A DNA stretch of 64,000 nucleotides, taken from Acanthopleura granulata. Taxonomy: Eukaryota; Mollusca; Polyplacophora; Chitonida; Chitonidae. The translations under genes were made by a program, and so were the position numbers. The DNA is taken from positions 11,973,003 through 12,037,002 of the forward strand of contig JABBOT010000010.1 in assembly GCA_016165875.1 (NCBI GenBank), written 5' to 3'. Numbering within the stretch: the first letter of the stretch is position 1; every line of letters begins with the position of its first letter. The notes beneath the pieces are model-generated. The model had not been told where the DNA came from. It worked only from the letters and a program-made list of their open reading frames with translations, and did not search any database. Positions 59,601-64,000 of the stretch are shown piece after piece.

Positions 59601-60755
59601 TATGAATACATGCTAGAAAACAATAAATCTTACAAAACTAACAAATTTTGACAGCTAAAATATGTAGTTTACTTTTCAATAAAATAAATGTAATTGTGCA
59701 ATAGTAATGTGTTTTAAACAATTTGTCTGATACTGTAGTGTTCACAAATACAGAATTAACTGAAATTTGCTGACAATATATGGTTAAAAGCAGAAAACCT
59801 TTTACTCGCGAGGAATGTGTGTGTTTCAAGTGTTTGAAAAAGTCTAACTAAACAACTCACCCTAATTCGATTTGGTACGATCAGTAGCAGAGGTTTTTCT
59901 CCCTAGATATATCCATTTGAATGACCTATGTAGCCAAAATACCTTTATGTGTCTCCAGAATATCTTCAATATAATACTTTAAAGGCTTTCTTCCATTTGA
60001 TATTGTCAACTAAAATCAATTTTTGTTTTACCAACGGCAAAGGAAATATATATACATGAAAATCGCGTACACTTGGTCCTCTGAAGGTAGCTTTCTTAGT
60101 ACAGTCACTGTAACACATCCTGTTGTTATATGGTGTTCATTCACTCAGAGCAGACTGGAAGAATCAATGTAAGTATCTTGTGTGTATATGTACAGATTAA
60201 TTCAGGTTATGCTTTGAAGTAATGTCAAACTATCTAGAATGCAATTACAATAGGTTAGACCCTCTAAGATATAACTGAAAGAACAGAACCAATGTACAAT
60301 TAGTTTCCCTAAATTGCTTAATATAACTATTGCGCTACGCTACTACACTGTGTACTATCGCGTTGGCACCTTGCCCGCGATCTCTACTGGGTGTTGGATG
60401 ACATTCTCTGCTGGATGTCGAAGTGGAAGGTCGACAATTCTTATCAAAAGCAAGTCTAGGCGTGACATCCGGTATTGAGGATTTGATGTTCTCTAAAAAT
60501 AACGTGTTCATACTTTCAATTTAGCTAGCCAATTAGCCCTGGCAAATCAGGACATCCATGTCATTCACCTGCAAGAAAATGCTCATCAGCTGTCTGAAAT
60601 AAAATTAACAGCTGCACCTACAAATACACCTTTTTTATTTTGGCCATAGCCTTAAGGTTGTCATGTTGACATTCTGTACATCTACATATAAACTCAAGAT
60701 ATTCTCCAGTACTATATGTTTTCCCAACTAGCATTCATCGGCCCCAGTGGCCATT
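56610..60755. other. AT-rich interval, no firm gene
   Basis: There is a short (TG)n at 56700-56720. A weak first-exon candidate lies at 60132-60167: ATGGTGTTCATTCACTCAGA, open to AATCAAT followed by GTAAGTATC, with TATATATA about 85 bases upstream. I found no partner exon. Confidence 0.35.
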
Positions 60756-61053
60756 GTTTATGACTCCAGTGCGGTTCCCGGGGTGAAGAGGACCCCAGCT
60801 CTCTAGGCAAGCTTCTCGTACAAGGCAATTAACCTAGGGCTCTCTCATGGTTCCAGTGAATAGAATAGTTCCACAGCCTCAAAGGGGCAACCTGTTTTGT
60901 GTGGGTTGCGACCCGTGATGATTGAGAACGGGATCCTGTGACTGAGGGCGGGTTGGTCTTACGAGGTCCTCACGACCTTTTTTCCTTGGGGAGAATAAAG
61001 CTTCATTAAAAAAGGGACACGATACTGCGCAAAGTGATAAACCTAGTGGCCCC

Positions 61054-61749
61054 ATGGAGCGTCTCTCAAAGGCTCTGTTGCTCTCGACACTGAGCTTCAG
61101 GCTGTGGCCGTCCATCTCTCCTTATCGGAAGAAATCAGTTCATGTTCAGTTTATCTTCGTCCTGTCTTCTTTCTCATTTTTGCAGTTGCATAATCTAAAA
61201 ACCCAACTGCCAACTTCTTTCATAATTACGGGAGATTTAAATGCCCATAACCTTTGGGGTAGTAATGAATGATAGGGGCAAAACAGTAGAAGACTTCTTA
61301 TCTAAAGATGAACTATGTTATTTCAATGATGGTTCTAATACATATTTACATCCAGGTGATGGTTCATATTCTGCTATCGATCTCACAATCACCGATCTAC
61401 CACTTTTCCCGCACTTTTTTGGAAGGTGCATGACGATCTCTGTGGTAGTGACCATTTTCCTGTAATCCTAGAGCATCTCATTTCTGATTCTTTAGAACGT
61501 CTAGCTAGGTTGAAGTTCGATCAGGCAGACTGGATGGCATTTGAGATGTTCTGTGAGGTTGACATCACTCCAGAGAATCTCAATGCTGCAGGCGATCCTG
61601 TGCTAAAATTCAATGAATTTATATTACCAGCAGCCGATAGAACCATATCTAAGACCTCGAGAAATCTGAAATCCAAAAGTAAACCCTGGTACGATAGTGA
61701 CTGTCCGAAAAACCATGAAGGACCGTGCAAAGGCCGAGCGCAGATTTAA
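61054..61749 (+). pseudogene. LINE APE endonuclease (copy I)
   Basis: Across three frames the motifs are TSFIITGDLNAHNLWGSNE (61200-61270), YSAIDLTITD (near 61370) and LCGSDHFPVILEHLISDSLE (61438-61495). These are the G-D-x-N-A-H, S-x-I-D and S-D-H motifs of AP-endonuclease-type LINE nucleases. A linker with KPWYDSDCPK precedes the reverse transcriptase. The N-terminal Q-E motif is missing because the 5-prime junction falls inside the domain. Frame changes near 61265 and 61440. Confidence 0.72.
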
Positions 61750-62099
61750 TCATTGTTCTGATCATAATAACTTACACCAGATTCGTATATTTAGAACAAA
61801 GGCTTGTCGACTGATTAAGTCAAGAAGCGATCTTGGTGCCGGAACTTTGTTTCAGGCATTACGTCAAAAACACTCATGCGTAAAGCCTGAAACATGGTTC
61901 AGTAACTTAAGGGCAAAAACAATAAAGCCAAAGTTTAGCATTTAAGAGATGGTGATACTTTATTAACACCTCTATCTGATATAGCCAATAAAAAGCTGAA
62001 ACAATATCTCAGAAATCTTCCGCTGAGAATTACGCTACTGAGTTTCAACATATTAATAAAACAAATAGAGAAAATTAGATTGCCTTTTTCTTCTAAGAA

Positions 62100-62860
62100 T
62101 TTAGAAGATTGTAATCGATCTTTTTTCCATTCAGAAGCTTAAAGCTTCATTAAAAAAGGCACACGATACTGCTTGGGGTTCAGATAATATATAATATAAT
62201 CTTCTGAATCATTTACCATCTGAGCCACTTGAGACCCTCTTGGACTTACTTAATGATATTTGGATAACTGGTAATTTTCCGCCGTCATGGAGGGAGGCCT
62301 GTATTATCACGGTTACAAAACCGGACAAGGGTGATATTGATCCAAATAATTACCGTCCCATAGCCCTTACCAGCTGCGTCTGTAAGACAATGGAACGGAT
62401 GGCAATTGATAGGCTTGTTTGGTTGCTCGAGACAAACAACCTATTGTGTAATCGCCAAGGTCGATTTACTTTCGATCAACATTCGATTTGAAACCTGAAT
62501 TCGTGATGGTTTTATAAATAATGAACATGTGGTGCCGATATTTTTCGACCTCGAAAAGGCCTACCACACCTATATTTATATCTGAATTTTTTCTGATCAT
62601 CAGTTTAAGGTACGGCTGGCGTACATTCTTTCTGACTCTCATGAGCAAATGATGGGTATGCGCCAGGGCAGTTTTCTTTGACCAACACTGCCCAGGATAA
62701 AAGTAATAGCTTGGCTAAAACATTAACATAATTGCACTGAGGGTTCTTTATATGTAGATGATTTCCTTATATGAATAACATCGACTGCAAACTGTAGCTT
62801 TCTCTCAATAAGATCGAGAAATGGGCAGTTGCCAATGGGTTTAGATTTTCTACGCCTAAA
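62100..62860 (+). pseudogene. LINE reverse transcriptase (copy I)
   Basis: The frame at 62240-62491 gives LNDIWITGNFPPSWREACII, NNYRPIALTSCVCKTMERMA and IDRLVWLLETNNLLCNRQGR. A motif A remnant (IFFDLEKAYHTYIYI, with the Asp kept) is near 62540-62580, and a catalytic YVDDF box is at 62752-62766, with a stop six codons later. Between them about 150 bases of the expected palm are missing. This is the only LINE copy in the window in which I could read a YxDD box. Confidence 0.75.
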
Positions 62861-63354
62861 ACCGCCGGTATGCATTTCTATAATAAACGGAAACTTTATC
62901 TAGATCCCGAGGTTAGGTTTTGTGGTGAACGAGTGAAGATTGTTGGGGAAAATAAATTGCTAGGAGATAAGAATTTATCTTTTATACCTGACATAAAAAT
63001 GCTTAAAGCTAAATCTGCAACGGCTGTCGGTATCATTAATGTCGTGTCTAGCACCGATTGTGGTGCTGATCAATCAGTTTTAATTCATATCGTTCTCTGG
63101 TGAGGTCTACATTTGACTATTGACCCATCGATTACGGTTCCGCTAGGAAATCATATCCTAAAATGTTTGATCCGGTCCATCACCACGGTTTGAGCCTCAG
63201 TCTTGGTGTCTTAAGGACTTCACAATACAGAGTTTATACTAGAGGCTACCGAACCTTCTTTACCTCATAGGCGCACAAAACTCAGCCTTCAATATGCTGC
63301 TAAGCTTTAAGGACACCTAACAAACTCTTCCTAAGAGTTTTCAATCCGTTTTAT

Positions 63355-64000
63355 GTGGACAAATATACTAAATGTATTAACAAGATCCCTTCCTTTGGTG
63401 TTCGTGTTGGGGACCACGTCGTTGAAGCCAACATGAAACTTGAAGACACAGCGCAGATTTCTTTTCCGGACTCTCCTACTTGGCTTCTTCCACAACCTAA
63501 ATTGATATTTCATGTACGTAAACATATCGAAGGATATACCAATCCTCTAGCAATTCAGCAGAGTTTTGTTGAAATTAAGGCTAATTATTCGCATTATAAA
63601 CTTATATATACTGACCGGTCAAAGGATGGCGACAGACATGCGGCTGTGGCTGTCTTATAACAGCGTGTTACTTGTTTTCGTCTTCCATCACAATGTTTAA
63701 CCTTCTCTGCCGAGGCCAGAGTTATTCTCTTAACCTTACCATATGTGTCCTCTGCGCATGACCAGAAGGCAATAATATCGAGTGACTGGGTATTTTGCCA
63801 CTTGGCAATTGAGAATAATAAATTTAAAGATCCATCCATTTTGGAAATATTGGCCATACGCAGAGAATTAGTTAGAAGAGGTAAAGATGTTATATTCTGT
63901 TCGACACCGAGTCATAGAGGTATCCATGGAAACACAGTCGTAGACATGGTGGTGAAAGCTGTCCTCAATAAACCTAAGTCTCGGGTTAAACTCACGTATA
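63355..64000 (+). pseudogene. LINE pre-RNase H and RNase H (copy I)
   Basis: The frame at 63355-63660 runs NIKLED-type sequence (EANMKLEDTAQISFPDSPTW) into YKLIYTDRSKDGDRHAAVAV, an RNase H first block with Gly changed to Arg, then a TAA at 63658. After the stop the frame continues through TFSAEARVILLTLPYVSSAH and SSDWVFCHLAIENNKFKDPS to the edge, keeping the Glu and Asp catalytic positions. Confidence 0.72.

Larger units (their letters stand above)
60760..64000 (+). mobile_element. LINE copy I, most complete catalytic set, runs off the window
   Basis: The 5-prime module (60770-60985) joins directly to endonuclease sequence near 61060, so ORF1 is deleted. Endonuclease (61080-61520), reverse transcriptase (61780-62860), pre-RNase H (63160-63600) and RNase H (63600 to the edge) follow in order. 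Frames change several times. The APE motifs, the YRPIALTSC block and the YVDDF box are all present, unlike the other copies. The 3-prime end lies outside the window. Confidence 0.82.

Noticed and set aside
60132..60167. Short first-exon candidate with an ATG and GTAAGT donor
   Set aside because: Only 12 codons and no downstream partner exon found in the window.

Overview
This is 64 kb of animal nuclear DNA. It has split genes with GT-AG introns, AT-rich spacers, microsatellites, tRNA-derived SINEs, RNase H-bearing LINEs, a Penelope-like element and an old Polinton-like DNA-virus relic. That repeat mix suggests a marine lophotrochozoan (a mollusc or a close relation); this is inference, and no species can be named. 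There are no operons, rRNA genes or CRISPR arrays.

Layout. 0-2 kb: LINE copy on the minus strand, cut by the window edge. 3.4-4.1 kb: Penelope-like reverse-transcriptase relic. 4.65-11.9 kb: a GC-richer decayed Polinton-like element. Three small minus-strand genes lie on its left. A capsid-like protein, a packaging ATPase, a small membrane-type protein and an integrase tail follow on the plus strand. A long convergent minus-strand gene has family-B DNA polymerase motifs followed by helicase motifs. Every large frame is broken. 12.2-13 kb: another retroelement piece and a LINE 5-prime piece. 14.6-15.4 kb: a decayed tandem array of about 150-bp units. 15.85-16.6 kb: remains or exons of an unidentified minus-strand gene. 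18.4-21.4 kb: LINE plus SINE.

25.76-32.79 kb holds the best host gene. It has five minus-strand exons whose phases fit exactly, giving a 570-nt reading frame of 189 residues. The product is a small secreted protein with 15 mature cysteines, a furin-like site and a helical tail. I do not recognise its family. Its introns contain a SINE with an intact target-site duplication and two LINE scraps.

35.5-38.7 kb, 44.4-48.1 kb, 49.5-50.3 kb, 53.2-56.1 kb and 60.8-64 kb are further copies of one LINE family. Each has a 5-prime module, a CCHC-knuckle ORF1, an APE endonuclease, a reverse transcriptase and an RNase H, and each is deleted in a different place. The copy at 60.8-64 kb keeps the most catalytic motifs but runs off the right edge. 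SINE copies sit next to several LINE ends. A conserved protein fragment of unknown function lies at 52.75-53.06 kb. The remaining intervals are AT-rich sequence in which I could not support a gene.
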